This document shows positions 32,997 to 40,924 of a DNA stretch of 64,000 nt, piece by piece; the stretch's first letter is position 1; every line of letters begins with the position of its first letter. This stretch comes from Actinophytocola sp963825445. Its GTDB lineage: Bacteria; Actinomycetota; Actinomycetes; Mycobacteriales; Pseudonocardiaceae. Below the pieces are notes generated by a model. The model saw only the letters and a list, made by a program, of their open reading frames with translations, did not search any database and had not been told where the DNA came from. Position numbers and translations under genes: made by a program. The DNA is taken from the NCBI GenBank assembly GCA_963825445.1, contig CAWGTM010000019.1:62001-126000 (forward strand), given 5' to 3'.

Positions 32997-35930
32997 TCAG
33001 AAAAGTCGATCGAAGTAGGACATCGTTCTGAGGACAGGAAACGGCAACCGCACGATCGCCTGAGCGGTGGTCGCTTTTCCGGTGAGATCAACACTTCCGA
33101 GCACGCGCCGAAGCCCCGCGGCTGCTTCGTCCACGAGCGCTTTGGCCTTGGCGCTGTCACCGGTCATGGCGCACGAGATACCCAGATCCAGACGAGACTC
33201 CAGAGTTTCCGGGTGGTACTGGCCAAGCAGGGTGATCTGCGCCGGCAACACCTTCTCGAGGAGGTCTCGTTGCCGCGTGTACTCGCGTAGCTGGCCGTGT
33301 GCCTGACCGATGGCGTGTCGGACGCGGTACAGCAACCGGTGCTCGCCAAGGCGGTCCGCGATGAACGTCTCGACTTCCGCGAGTGCGCGTAGTGCGTCGC
33401 GTGGCCTGCCGAGTGCGATCAGTGCGCGTTCCGCCCGGACTCGAGCGGCGACTGCGACGGCACTGTCGTCCCCCCACTGCTCGGCGTATCGGGTGGCAAG
33501 CTCGCGGAGTTTTCGTTCGGATCGCTGCCAGTTCTCCTCTTTACCGTCCAGTTCGGTCAGATCGAGGGTGAGGAACGCGTCGGCCCAGATGCTCTCGGCC
33601 TCCAACAGTCGTGCGTGCGCACTCATCCCGTTGTCGCGGTAGTGCTGGACCACTTCGGCCGCCAGGTTGCGGGCCGCACGGGCCTTTCCGGTGAGCTGCC
33701 ACAATTGGGCGAGACTCAGGCTCGCCATCGGCGCCAGGTCGTCCCGCAATGGTCCAGGCGGTGCGGCACGCAGCTGTGTGACGATCGGTTCGACGATCGC
33801 GAGCGCGTCACGTGCTGCACCGCGAGCCATCTTCGCCGAGGCGAGAGCGAGTTGAGTGCGCACGCGTTCCTCGACAGCGTTGTCCGTGCGGAGCCATCCC
33901 GGCAGGCGGTCGGCCAGCTCGGTCCAGCAAACCTCATCAGCTCCACTGTGGTCGCCAAACTGATCGAGTGCCTGTGCCAGTAGCAGCCTTGCCCGGTGGC
34001 GCGCTTTGAAGTCGTCGGTCACAGCCGCGTTGTCGAGCGCTTGTCTGGCTGTCCTTTCTGCCTGCGTGGATCGGCCACAGGCGACCTGCACTCGTGCTGC
34101 GGTGAGCAGGTCGTTGACAGGCGTCTTGTCCGCGTCGGCGAGATCCACCAGCTTCGACGCCACAGCGGCGGCGGCCACCGGGTCGCCTTTCGCCTCATGA
34201 CCGGCGACAACAACTCGAAGAAGACGCCTACGTGTGGCGATTCCGACGTGGGGGTTCACGCCGAGGCGCAGAGCGTGCTCGGCGAGGTGCACGCTGTTGC
34301 CCGCCTTCGACGCGAGCAGTGCCGTCGCGACGTGTTCCGCCAGCGCGTCGCCGGCTCCCGCAGCGCTGCTCACCAACGGGTGCACCGACCAGTCCGCGCC
34401 GACCAGATGCATCAACCCCCGTCGCACCAGCATCTGGGCGGCGTCCGAGAGGTCCTTTTCCGTGGCATGGACCGCAGCGTGCACGAGAGCTGGTGGAAAT
34501 GGCGCCGACGCGAGAACCCCCGCCACTCGAAGCACCTGACGTGCCAGGGGATCGACTTCCGCGACCGCGCCATCAAGCGCTGCGCCTACTTCGGAAGCCG
34601 CGCCATGCAGCAGCTCAGGCACCATATCGGGCGTGACCGCGCCGGCTCTGTAACGCAGTTCGTTGGCGGCCGCCAACACCACGATCGGGTGACCACCACA
34701 CCGGTCGGCGAACTCCCGCGCGGCTCGGATCTCGTTCGCTGTGGACACGCCGAGCAGTTGGCGTACCTCTCCGTCACCGAGTCCGCTCAACCTCATCTCC
34801 GGCACAGCGGAATCTCGCACGTGGGCCTGGCTCGTAACGATGCTCCGCACATTGTGCGCCGGGACGAGAACCCGCCGCAGGACGTCCGCGGGCAGCGCGG
34901 GAGGTACGTCGTCGACGATCCACAACACCTTGTGGCGAGCGCGGCTGAGCGTCGCCGCGACCATGGCGCGCAGGCGATCCGGTTCGACGCCTTGAACCTG
35001 TAGACCGAGTTGCTCGTCCGCGATTCGGCGGAGCTGGTCGGTGAACCGCCAGAGAAAGGTGTGCGGATCCGTGCCGAAGGAGCCGGTCCAGAACACACCT
35101 CCCGGATAAGCGTCTCGGTACAGATACGCGTACCGAGCGGCGACGCTCGTCTTGCCTATTCCCGGCAGTCCGGTGATCACGACGACCGGTTCGGGAGCGG
35201 GCTCGTGCACGCCGGGTAGATCCATTGCGTGCAGGTGGGTGTGCACGTTCCACATCTCCGAGTAGCGGCCCACGAGCAGGCGAGGCGCCAGCACCTCGGC
35301 CGGCAGATGGGCATGATCAACTGGATGTGGTGCGGCGCCGAGAGGCCCACGGAGCGTCGCCACCTGCGCGATGATCCGGGTGACGAGCTGATCGAGCTTC
35401 GCGTCGGTGTCCGGGGTACCCGCGTACTTGGCGTCAGCCAGTTCGATCGGGTGGATGTGTTCCTCGCTCGACTCTGGGTTTACCAACAGAACCCGGCGTC
35501 GCGGGTCACCCTCTCGTTGTGCGGCAACGAAGGCCGCTGTCAACTCCCACTGGCACGCATACCGCGTTGGGTACTCGCGGGAGTAGTAGGCGAGCAGGAC
35601 CTTTGACGCGGCCAGCGCGGAAATCAGTTCGCGGGTGATCCCGGCAAACTCATCTATGCGCACATCACGAAAAACTCTGAGCCCCTTGCGTGTCAGTGCC
35701 CTTTCCAGTCGTTCGGCTTGCTCGTCCGCGCCGGTCGAGGCACGAGTGAAGCTCAGGAAGACGTCGTAGGCCTCGACGTGCTCCTCCGGCAGATCGTCGA
35801 TGGGTGTCGCCACCAGGGATAGTTCGCCTGGTGCGGTGACTTCGTTACCGAAGCAAAGATCGATGGCAACAATCTGACCTGTTTTCGCCAGTCGCGAAGT
35901 TCGACCATGTCGTGAATTCCCGACCGGCAT
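32997..35930 (-). CDS. TIR-STAND (NB-ARC)-TPR protein, NLR-like
   Basis: A 977-residue protein. TIR domain at about 55-155 (AYDVFLSFTRAS at its start; CQWEL with Glu at about 129 in the position of the TIR NADase Glu). STAND NTPase with P-loop GLPGIGKTSVAARYA (about 254-268) and Walker B KVLWIVDDV. TPR-like repeats from about 560 to the end. Start ATG 35930 has CGAGG 5 nt upstream; the frame remains open to 36065. Bacterial TIR-STAND proteins are established or predicted anti-phage NAD-depleting or cyclic-nucleotide-making sensors. That role here is inference. The gene is divergent from the unknown 36080 gene, and its local base composition is lower in GC than its neighbours. Confidence 0.85.
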   Translation of the reverse strand: MPVGNSRHGRTSRLAKTGQIVAIDLCFGNEVTAPGELSLVATPIDDLPEEHVEAYDVFLSFTRASTGADEQAERLERALTRKGLRVFRDVRIDEFAGITRELISALAASKVLLAYYSREYPTRYACQWELTAAFVAAQREGDPRRRVLLVNPESSEEHIHPIELADAKYAGTPDTDAKLDQLVTRIIAQVATLRGPLGAAPHPVDHAHLPAEVLAPRLLVGRYSEMWNVHTHLHAMDLPGVHEPAPEPVVVITGLPGIGKTSVAARYAYLYRDAYPGGVFWTGSFGTDPHTFLWRFTDQLRRIADEQLGLQVQGVEPDRLRAMVAATLSRARHKVLWIVDDVPPALPADVLRRVLVPAHNVRSIVTSQAHVRDSAVPEMRLSGLGDGEVRQLLGVSTANEIRAAREFADRCGGHPIVVLAAANELRYRAGAVTPDMVPELLHGAASEVGAALDGAVAEVDPLARQVLRVAGVLASAPFPPALVHAAVHATEKDLSDAAQMLVRRGLMHLVGADWSVHPLVSSAAGAGDALAEHVATALLASKAGNSVHLAEHALRLGVNPHVGIATRRRLLRVVVAGHEAKGDPVAAAAVASKLVDLADADKTPVNDLLTAARVQVACGRSTQAERTARQALDNAAVTDDFKARHRARLLLAQALDQFGDHSGADEVCWTELADRLPGWLRTDNAVEERVRTQLALASAKMARGAARDALAIVEPIVTQLRAAPPGPLRDDLAPMASLSLAQLWQLTGKARAARNLAAEVVQHYRDNGMSAHARLLEAESIWADAFLTLDLTELDGKEENWQRSERKLRELATRYAEQWGDDSAVAVAARVRAERALIALGRPRDALRALAEVETFIADRLGEHRLLYRVRHAIGQAHGQLREYTRQRDLLEKVLPAQITLLGQYHPETLESRLDLGISCAMTGDSAKAKALVDEAAAGLRRVLGSVDLTGKATTAQAIVRLPFPVLRTMSYFDRLF

Positions 35931-36079
35931 GGATGCCTCGAAATGAGTTTGTCCAAGAATCGTCTTGTTCGGCCGAGATGCCAAAAGGTTCCAGAAATGA
36001 AAAATTCGCCGTGAGGTGTTACTCCAGGGGCATCTCGGCCGATGCAACCGTCGAAGCAGCACCACGAGTAGGAGAAGAA

Positions 36080-36535
36080 ATGTCCATCACAGCAAAGAGT
36101 CGTGCGCAGTTGGCCCTGCGTGCGGAGACGAAACTCTCGGTCAAGGAAATGCTCGATCTCGTGCGCGCCGCGACCGGCACGGTGCGTGGCGGTGGCACCA
36201 GTCTGCTGACGTCCGGCCTGCAGAACATCGGGGCGCAGGTCCACATCGACGTGGAGTCGAACAACCGGCTGGGGCTGTCGATCACCAGCGGGAAACGACT
36301 GATCGAGCTGTGCAGGTTCTCCGCCGAGGCCATTCAGGACGGTCAGGGTGTCACCAACCTGCGTGTCGGCGGGCTTGAGAGCTACCGCACATCCCAGCCG
36401 ACCTACATGTTCATCCCGGTCGGCCCGAAGTCGATCGCCGGCCTTGACCCGTACAAGCGGCTGCTCAACAACATCGCAGACGCTCTCGCCAAGGCGGATC
36501 CACAGGCGACGGTGTCCGTCCAGACCCCCAACTGA
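36080..36535 (+). CDS. Conserved-looking protein of unknown function
   Basis: A 151-residue cytoplasmic protein I do not recognise. RBS GTAGGAGAAGA precedes ATG. It has a Lys/Arg-rich N-terminus (SITAKSRAQLALRAETKLSVKE, by its ends), a glycine-rich GTVRGGGTSLLTSG segment, a beta-rich middle (QVHIDVESNNRLGLSI, TYMFIPVGPKSI) and a C-terminal helix. No signal, membrane segment or known motif. Divergent from the TIR-STAND gene with 149 nt between starts, and followed after 11 nt by a lipoprotein gene. Partnership with the TIR protein is possible but unproven. Confidence 0.65.
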   Translation: MSITAKSRAQLALRAETKLSVKEMLDLVRAATGTVRGGGTSLLTSGLQNIGAQVHIDVESNNRLGLSITSGKRLIELCRFSAEAIQDGQGVTNLRVGGLESYRTSQPTYMFIPVGPKSIAGLDPYKRLLNNIADALAKADPQATVSVQTPN

Positions 36536-36546
36536 GAGGCACGGAA

Positions 36547-36870
36547 ATGCGCAAGCCAACAGAAACACGGGCGATCGTGGTCGCAGTGACAGCCTTCGTG
36601 GTGTCAGCCCTTGGCGGTTGCGGCCTGCTCGACAGCAAGCACGACGTCGGTGAGTGTGTGCAAACCAATGTCTCTTTCGATGGCACCGACATCGAGACTG
36701 TCGACTGCCCGGCCGACGGCACCAGTTTTGTGGACAACATCACCGACCCGGTTTATCGGATCAATGAGGTGCTCGACTACGAAGCCTCGTGCACGAACGA
36801 CGGTCTTTTCGGCATCGAACTCAAGCACGAGCCGGACGACGCCGTCTACTGCCTCGTTCCCGTTGTCTAG
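36547..36870 (+). CDS. Small lipoprotein, LppU-like
   Basis: A 107-residue predicted lipoprotein: hydrophobic segment IVVAVTAFVVSALGGC with lipobox ALGGC (Cys25), then GECVQTN, VDCPADGTSFVDNI, ASCTNDG and AVYCLVPVV. The spacing of paired cysteines resembles LppU/SCO3897-type lipoproteins of unknown role. RBS gagaggcacgga. Co-oriented with the unknown gene upstream, so probably one transcript. A 13-bp hairpin follows. Confidence 0.7.
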   Translation: MRKPTETRAIVVAVTAFVVSALGGCGLLDSKHDVGECVQTNVSFDGTDIETVDCPADGTSFVDNITDPVYRINEVLDYEASCTNDGLFGIELKHEPDDAVYCLVPVV

Positions 36871-36918
36871 TTCCGGATCTGTTTGTCGCCTCACCAGGAC
36901 CAAGGTTGCCCATCGGGT

Positions 36919-36956
36919 AGGGATCGCCGGTCTCAAAGCGCGGACCGGTGATCCCT
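36919..36956. terminator. Bidirectional stem-loop
   Basis: AGGGATCGCCGGT / ACCGGTGATCCCT form a 13-bp stem with one mismatch and a 12-nt loop, between the lipoprotein stop and the convergent thiolase stop. Confidence 0.7.
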
Positions 36957-36974
36957 CGGCTCAGCCGTGAATCG

Positions 36975-38126
36975 TCAGAGACGTTCGATGATGGTCACGT
37001 TTGCTGTACCGCCGCCTTCGCACATGGTCTGGAGTCCGTAGCGGGCGTTGCGGCGGATTAGTTCGTGTAGGAGGGTGGCCAGGAGTTTGGTGCCTGTCGC
37101 GCCGATGGGGTGGCCCAGAGCGATTCCGCCGCCGTTGACGTTCACGCGGGATGGGTCCGCGCCTGTTTCGGCCAGCCAGGCCAGAACCACTGGGGCGAAG
37201 GCCTCGTTCACCTCGAACAGGTCGATGTCCTCCACAGTGAGGCCTGTGCGGGATAGAGCGTGCGCGGTCGCTGGGATGGGGCCTGTCAGCATCCACACCG
37301 GGTCGGCTGCTCGGACCGACAGGTGATGAATGCGCGCCAGGGGGGTCAGGCCGTGTGACTCCACGAATCGCGAGGAGGCCACCACCGCGGCGCTCGCGCC
37401 GTCCGAGATCTGGCTCGCCAAAGCCGCGGTCAACTGGGAGCCCTCGCTCAGTGGTTTCAGGCCTGCCATTCGTTCCAAGGTCGTGTCGCGGCGGGGGCCC
37501 TCGTCGAAGCGGAACGCGCCGATCGGGTTGGTCTCCGCGTCGAAGCGGCCGGCCGCGATCGCTGCCAGGGCGCGTTGGTGGCTCTGGTACGCGTACTCCT
37601 CCATGGCCGAGCGGGAGAGGTTCCACCGGGACGCGATCATGTCCGCGCTGCGGAACTGGGAGATCTCCTCCGAGCCGTAGCGTTTCCGCCAACCCACCGA
37701 GCCCGAGAACGGGTCCGGGAAACCATACGACTGACCGGAAACCATGGCCGCGCTGATCGGGATCTGGCTCATGTTCTGCACGCCGCCCGCGATCACCAGG
37801 TCCTGCGTCCCGGACAGCACGGCCTGCGCCGCGAAGTGCACGGCCTGCTGGCTCGACCCGCACTGCCGGTCGATCGTCACGCCCGGCACGTGGTCGGGGA
37901 GGCCCGCCGCCAGCCACGCGGTCCGCGCGATGTTGCCCGCCTGCCCGCCGAGGGTGTCGGTGCAGCCGAGGATCACGTCGTCGACCAGCGCCGGGTCGAT
38001 GCCCGTGCGGTCCACGGCCGCCGTGAGCACGTGTGCCGCCAGGTCGGCCGGGTGCATTTCGCTGAGCGCGCCGCCGCGGCGACCGACCGGGGTGCGGACC
38101 GCGTCCAGTAGGTAGGCCTGGTTCAT
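36975..38126 (-). CDS. fadA6: Thiolase, FadA6-like (steroid ring degradation)
   Basis: A 383-residue acetyl-CoA acetyltransferase. Active-site nucleophile Cys in TIDRQCGSSQQAVH (residue about 90). Catalytic His in NVNGGGIALGHPIGATG (about 341). Second Cys in GLQTMCEGGGTANV (about 371). The ATG overlaps the SDR stop. Gene order acyl-CoA dehydrogenase-SDR-thiolase matches fadE30-ipdF-(kstR2)-fadA6 of the M. tuberculosis HIP locus, as I recall it, so I infer a role in removing acyl-CoA units from steroid C/D-ring intermediates. A generic beta-oxidation thiolase remains the alternative. Confidence 0.85.
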   Translation of the reverse strand: MNQAYLLDAVRTPVGRRGGALSEMHPADLAAHVLTAAVDRTGIDPALVDDVILGCTDTLGGQAGNIARTAWLAAGLPDHVPGVTIDRQCGSSQQAVHFAAQAVLSGTQDLVIAGGVQNMSQIPISAAMVSGQSYGFPDPFSGSVGWRKRYGSEEISQFRSADMIASRWNLSRSAMEEYAYQSHQRALAAIAAGRFDAETNPIGAFRFDEGPRRDTTLERMAGLKPLSEGSQLTAALASQISDGASAAVVASSRFVESHGLTPLARIHHLSVRAADPVWMLTGPIPATAHALSRTGLTVEDIDLFEVNEAFAPVVLAWLAETGADPSRVNVNGGGIALGHPIGATGTKLLATLLHELIRRNARYGLQTMCEGGGTANVTIIERL

Positions 38127-38872
38127 GCGTGCTGGCTGCTCACGGACACGACCTCGCCGGTCAGGTAGCCGGCGTAGTCACTCGCCAGGAACACCATCAC
38201 GTTCGCGACCTCCCACGGTTCCGCCGCCCTGCCGAACGCCTCCCGCTCGGCCAGTTCCGAGAGCAGCGCGGCACTCGTCACCTTCTCCAAGAATGGATGC
38301 ATGGCCAGGCTCGGCGCCACCGCATTGATCCGCACGCCATGCGCGGCCGCGTCCAGCGCCGAACACCTGGTCAACGCCATCACGCCCGCCTTCGCCGCCG
38401 CGTAGTGCGCCTGCCCGGCCTGCGCGCGCCAGCCGACCACCGACGCGTTGTTCACGATCGCGCCCCCATCGCCCTGCGCCACGAACTGCCGCAGCGCCGC
38501 GCGGGTGCAGCGGAACGTGCCGGTCAGCGTGACGTCCAGGACCCGCAGCCACTCCTCGTCCGGCATGTCGAGCACCGACCGCGTGCCGCCGAGGCCCGCG
38601 TTGTTGATCAGCACGTCGATGCGCCCGAACTCGGCCACCGCGCCGTCGATGAGTGCCTGGACCTGACCTTCGTCCGTGACGTCGCAGACCAGCGCCGGCA
38701 CCCCCAGCTCAGCCGCCTTCTCCGCCAGCCGCCGCTCGTGCCAGTCGCTGATCATGACTTGAGCGCCTTCCTCGAGGCACCGTTTCGCCGCCGCCGCACC
38801 GATTCCCGTGCCGGCGGCCGCCGTGATCACCACGACCTTGCCGGCCAGCAGATCGTGCGAAGTCCGAGTCAC
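38123..38872 (-). CDS. ipdF: SDR-family oxidoreductase, IpdF-like
   Basis: A 249-residue short-chain dehydrogenase: TAAAGTGIGAAAAKR (TGxxxGxG variant, about 17-31), NNAG in VLINNAGLGG, catalytic Ser in NNASVVGW, and Y-x3-K in HYAAAKAG. GTG start overlaps the acyl-CoA dehydrogenase stop and its stop overlaps the thiolase ATG. The family and operon position match IpdF (Rv3559c), which reduces a keto group of a HIP-derived acyl-CoA in steroid degradation. That specific role is inferred from gene order. Confidence 0.82.
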   Translation of the reverse strand: MTRTSHDLLAGKVVVITAAAGTGIGAAAAKRCLEEGAQVMISDWHERRLAEKAAELGVPALVCDVTDEGQVQALIDGAVAEFGRIDVLINNAGLGGTRSVLDMPDEEWLRVLDVTLTGTFRCTRAALRQFVAQGDGGAIVNNASVVGWRAQAGQAHYAAAKAGVMALTRCSALDAAAHGVRINAVAPSLAMHPFLEKVTSAALLSELAEREAFGRAAEPWEVANVMVFLASDYAGYLTGEVVSVSSQHA

Positions 38873-40023
38873 GGCCGGGCCTCCCTCGGCAGCCCGAGCA
38901 CGCGCTCGGCGATGATGTTGCGTTCGATCTCGTCCGACCCGCCGTAGATGGTGTCGGCGCGCGAGAACAGGTAGAGCCGCTGCCACTCGTCCAGCTCGTA
39001 CGGCGCGCCGGCGGCCACCAGCGACCGGGCGCCGCGCGCTCGCATGGCCAGCTCACCGAGCCCGCGATGCCACTGCGCCCACAGCAGTTTCCCGACCGCG
39101 ACCTCCGGGCCAGCCGGCCCGCCGAGCGTGCGCAGCGCGTGGGCCCGCAGCACGTGCAGCCCCACGCGGGCCCGCGCGAGATCGGTCCGCAGCACGGGGT
39201 CGTCGTACGTGCCGGTCCGCCGGGCCTCGGCCACGATGCCGTCCAGCTCGCGGCGGAACTCGATCTGCTGGCCGAGCGTGGACACCCCGCGCTCGAACCC
39301 GAGCGTCGCCAGCGCCACCCGCCAGCCGTCACCCGGCTCGCCCACCACGTGCTCCGCGCGGGCGCCGTCGAAGAAGACCTCGTTGAACTCCGACGTGCCG
39401 GTCAGCTGGCGGATCGGCCGGACGGTGACGCCGTCCTGGCGCAACGGCACCAGCAGGTAGGACAGGCCGTGGTGGCGAACGGACCCCACTTCCGAGCGAG
39501 CCAGCACGAAACACCAGTCGGCCACGTGGGCGAGCGAGGTCCACACCTTCTGCCCGGTGACCAGCCAGCCACCGTCCTGATCGCTGCCGTCGCGGGTGGC
39601 GGTGGTCGACACGGCCGCCAGGTCCGAGCCGGCGCCCGGCTCGGAGTAGCCCTGACACCACAGCTCCTCCACCGCTCTGATCGGCGGCAGGAACCTGTTC
39701 TGCTGCGCGGGCGTGCCGAACGCGATGAGCGTCGGTCCGAGCAGTTGCTCGCCCAGGTGGTTCACCCGCGCGGGCGCGCCGGACGCCGCGTACTCCTCGT
39801 GGAAGACGACCTGCTCCTCGATGCCGAGCCCGCGCCCACCGAACTCACGCGGCCAGCCGACACAGGTCCATCCGGCGTCCGCCAGGTGTTGTTCCCAGGC
39901 AACCCGCAGGTCGAACGCCTCGTGCTCGCGACCGGGACCGCCGGCACCCCGCAGGGCGGCGAACTCGCCGACCAGGTTGTCGGCGAGCCAGGTCGACACC
40001 TCGCGACGGAAGCGCTCGTGCAC
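38869..40023 (-). CDS. fadE30: Acyl-CoA dehydrogenase, FadE30-like
   Basis: A 384-residue flavoprotein. WCQGYSEPGAGSDLAAVST is the acyl-CoA dehydrogenase signature, followed by VTGQKVWTSLAHVADWC and the C-terminal IYGGSDEIERNIIAERVLGLPRE. Start is ambiguous: GTG 40026 or 40023 follow GGGGAGG; I use 40023. A KstR-like palindrome lies 30 nt upstream in the gap shared with the divergent enoyl-CoA hydratase operon. First gene of the fadE30-ipdF-fadA6-type operon. Confidence 0.85.
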   Translation of the reverse strand: MHERFRREVSTWLADNLVGEFAALRGAGGPGREHEAFDLRVAWEQHLADAGWTCVGWPREFGGRGLGIEEQVVFHEEYAASGAPARVNHLGEQLLGPTLIAFGTPAQQNRFLPPIRAVEELWCQGYSEPGAGSDLAAVSTTATRDGSDQDGGWLVTGQKVWTSLAHVADWCFVLARSEVGSVRHHGLSYLLVPLRQDGVTVRPIRQLTGTSEFNEVFFDGARAEHVVGEPGDGWRVALATLGFERGVSTLGQQIEFRRELDGIVAEARRTGTYDDPVLRTDLARARVGLHVLRAHALRTLGGPAGPEVAVGKLLWAQWHRGLGELAMRARGARSLVAAGAPYELDEWQRLYLFSRADTIYGGSDEIERNIIAERVLGLPREARP

Positions 40024-40053
40024 CACACCTCCCCGGTCATCGGCTAGCATAAT

Positions 40054-40067
40054 AAGAACACGTTCTA
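40054..40067. promoter_or_regulatory. KstR-like palindrome between divergent operons
   Basis: AAGAACACGTTCTA shares AGAACACGTTCTA with 14322-14335 and matches TnnAACnnGTTnnA except for the first base. Located 27 nt before the echA-like ATG and 31 nt before the fadE30-like start, so one site could control both directions. Confidence 0.62.
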
Positions 40068-40093
40068 GTTTTCGAGTCCAGCGTGGAGGATCC

Positions 40094-40924
40094 ATGACCG
40101 TGCTCTATGAGCGCAGGGGGCGGGTCGCGCTGGTGACCATGAACCGCCCGGAGTACAGCAACGCCCAGAACTCGGCCATGACCTACGCGCTCGACGACGC
40201 GTTCACCCAGGCCGTCAACGACGTCGACGTGAAGGTGATCGTCCTGGCCGGCGCCGGGAAGCACTTCTCGGCGGGCCACGACATCGGCAGCCCGGGTCGT
40301 GACGTCGACCAGTCGTTCGACCGGCGGGCCGTGCTCTGGTGGGACCACACCGACCGCGAGGGCGGCGACTCGCGGTTCGCCCGTGAGTCCGAGGTGTACC
40401 TGGGCATGTGCCGGCGGTGGCGCGAGATCCCGAAACCGATGATCGCCGCCGTGCAGGGCGCGTGCATCGCGGGCGGGCTGATGCTCGCGTGGGTGTGCGA
40501 CCTGATCATCGCGGCCGAGGACGCGTTCTTCGCCGATCCCGTGGTGCGCATGGGAATCCCGGGAGTGGAGTACTTCGCGCACCCGTGGGTGCTCGGCCCG
40601 CGCGCGGCGAAGGAGGTGCTGTTCACGGGCGACCGGTTCGACGTCCACCGGGCCCGCGAGTGGGGGATGGTGAGCCACATCGTGCCCACCGCCGAACTGG
40701 AGCAGAAGGCCCTCGCGTTCGCCGAGAAGATCGCGGACATGCCGCCGTTCGGGCTGGCGCTCGCGAAGAAGGCGGTCAACCAGGCCGAAGACCTCATGGG
40801 ACAGCGCGCGGGGATGGACTCGGTGTTCGGCCTGCACCACCTGGCGCACGCCCACAACGCCGAGACCTCCACCGACTCGCTCGGCGGCCACTCGGCTCGG
40901 TCGATGCGCGACGGGGCCAGCTAG
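40094..40924 (+). CDS. Enoyl-CoA hydratase/isomerase family protein
   Basis: A 276-residue crotonase-fold enzyme. Oxyanion-hole segments are GAGKHFSAGHDIG and GACIAGGLMLAWVCDLIIA; the latter carries a Gly-rich turn, and Asp replaces the usual second Glu region in VRMGIPGVEYF. RBS TGGAGGA precedes ATG. It begins the plus-strand operon with three acyl-CoA dehydrogenases, where the mycobacterial HIP locus has fadD3. It probably hydrates or hydrolyses a steroid-derived CoA thioester; exact reaction unassigned. Confidence 0.85.
   Translation: MTVLYERRGRVALVTMNRPEYSNAQNSAMTYALDDAFTQAVNDVDVKVIVLAGAGKHFSAGHDIGSPGRDVDQSFDRRAVLWWDHTDREGGDSRFARESEVYLGMCRRWREIPKPMIAAVQGACIAGGLMLAWVCDLIIAAEDAFFADPVVRMGIPGVEYFAHPWVLGPRAAKEVLFTGDRFDVHRAREWGMVSHIVPTAELEQKALAFAEKIADMPPFGLALAKKAVNQAEDLMGQRAGMDSVFGLHHLAHAHNAETSTDSLGGHSARSMRDGAS

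Noticed and set aside
40051..40070. KstR2-type operator between the HIP-like operons
   Set aside because: The KstR2 pattern CAAGnnCTTG is not present; the site has the AAC-nn-GTT core of KstR-like boxes.
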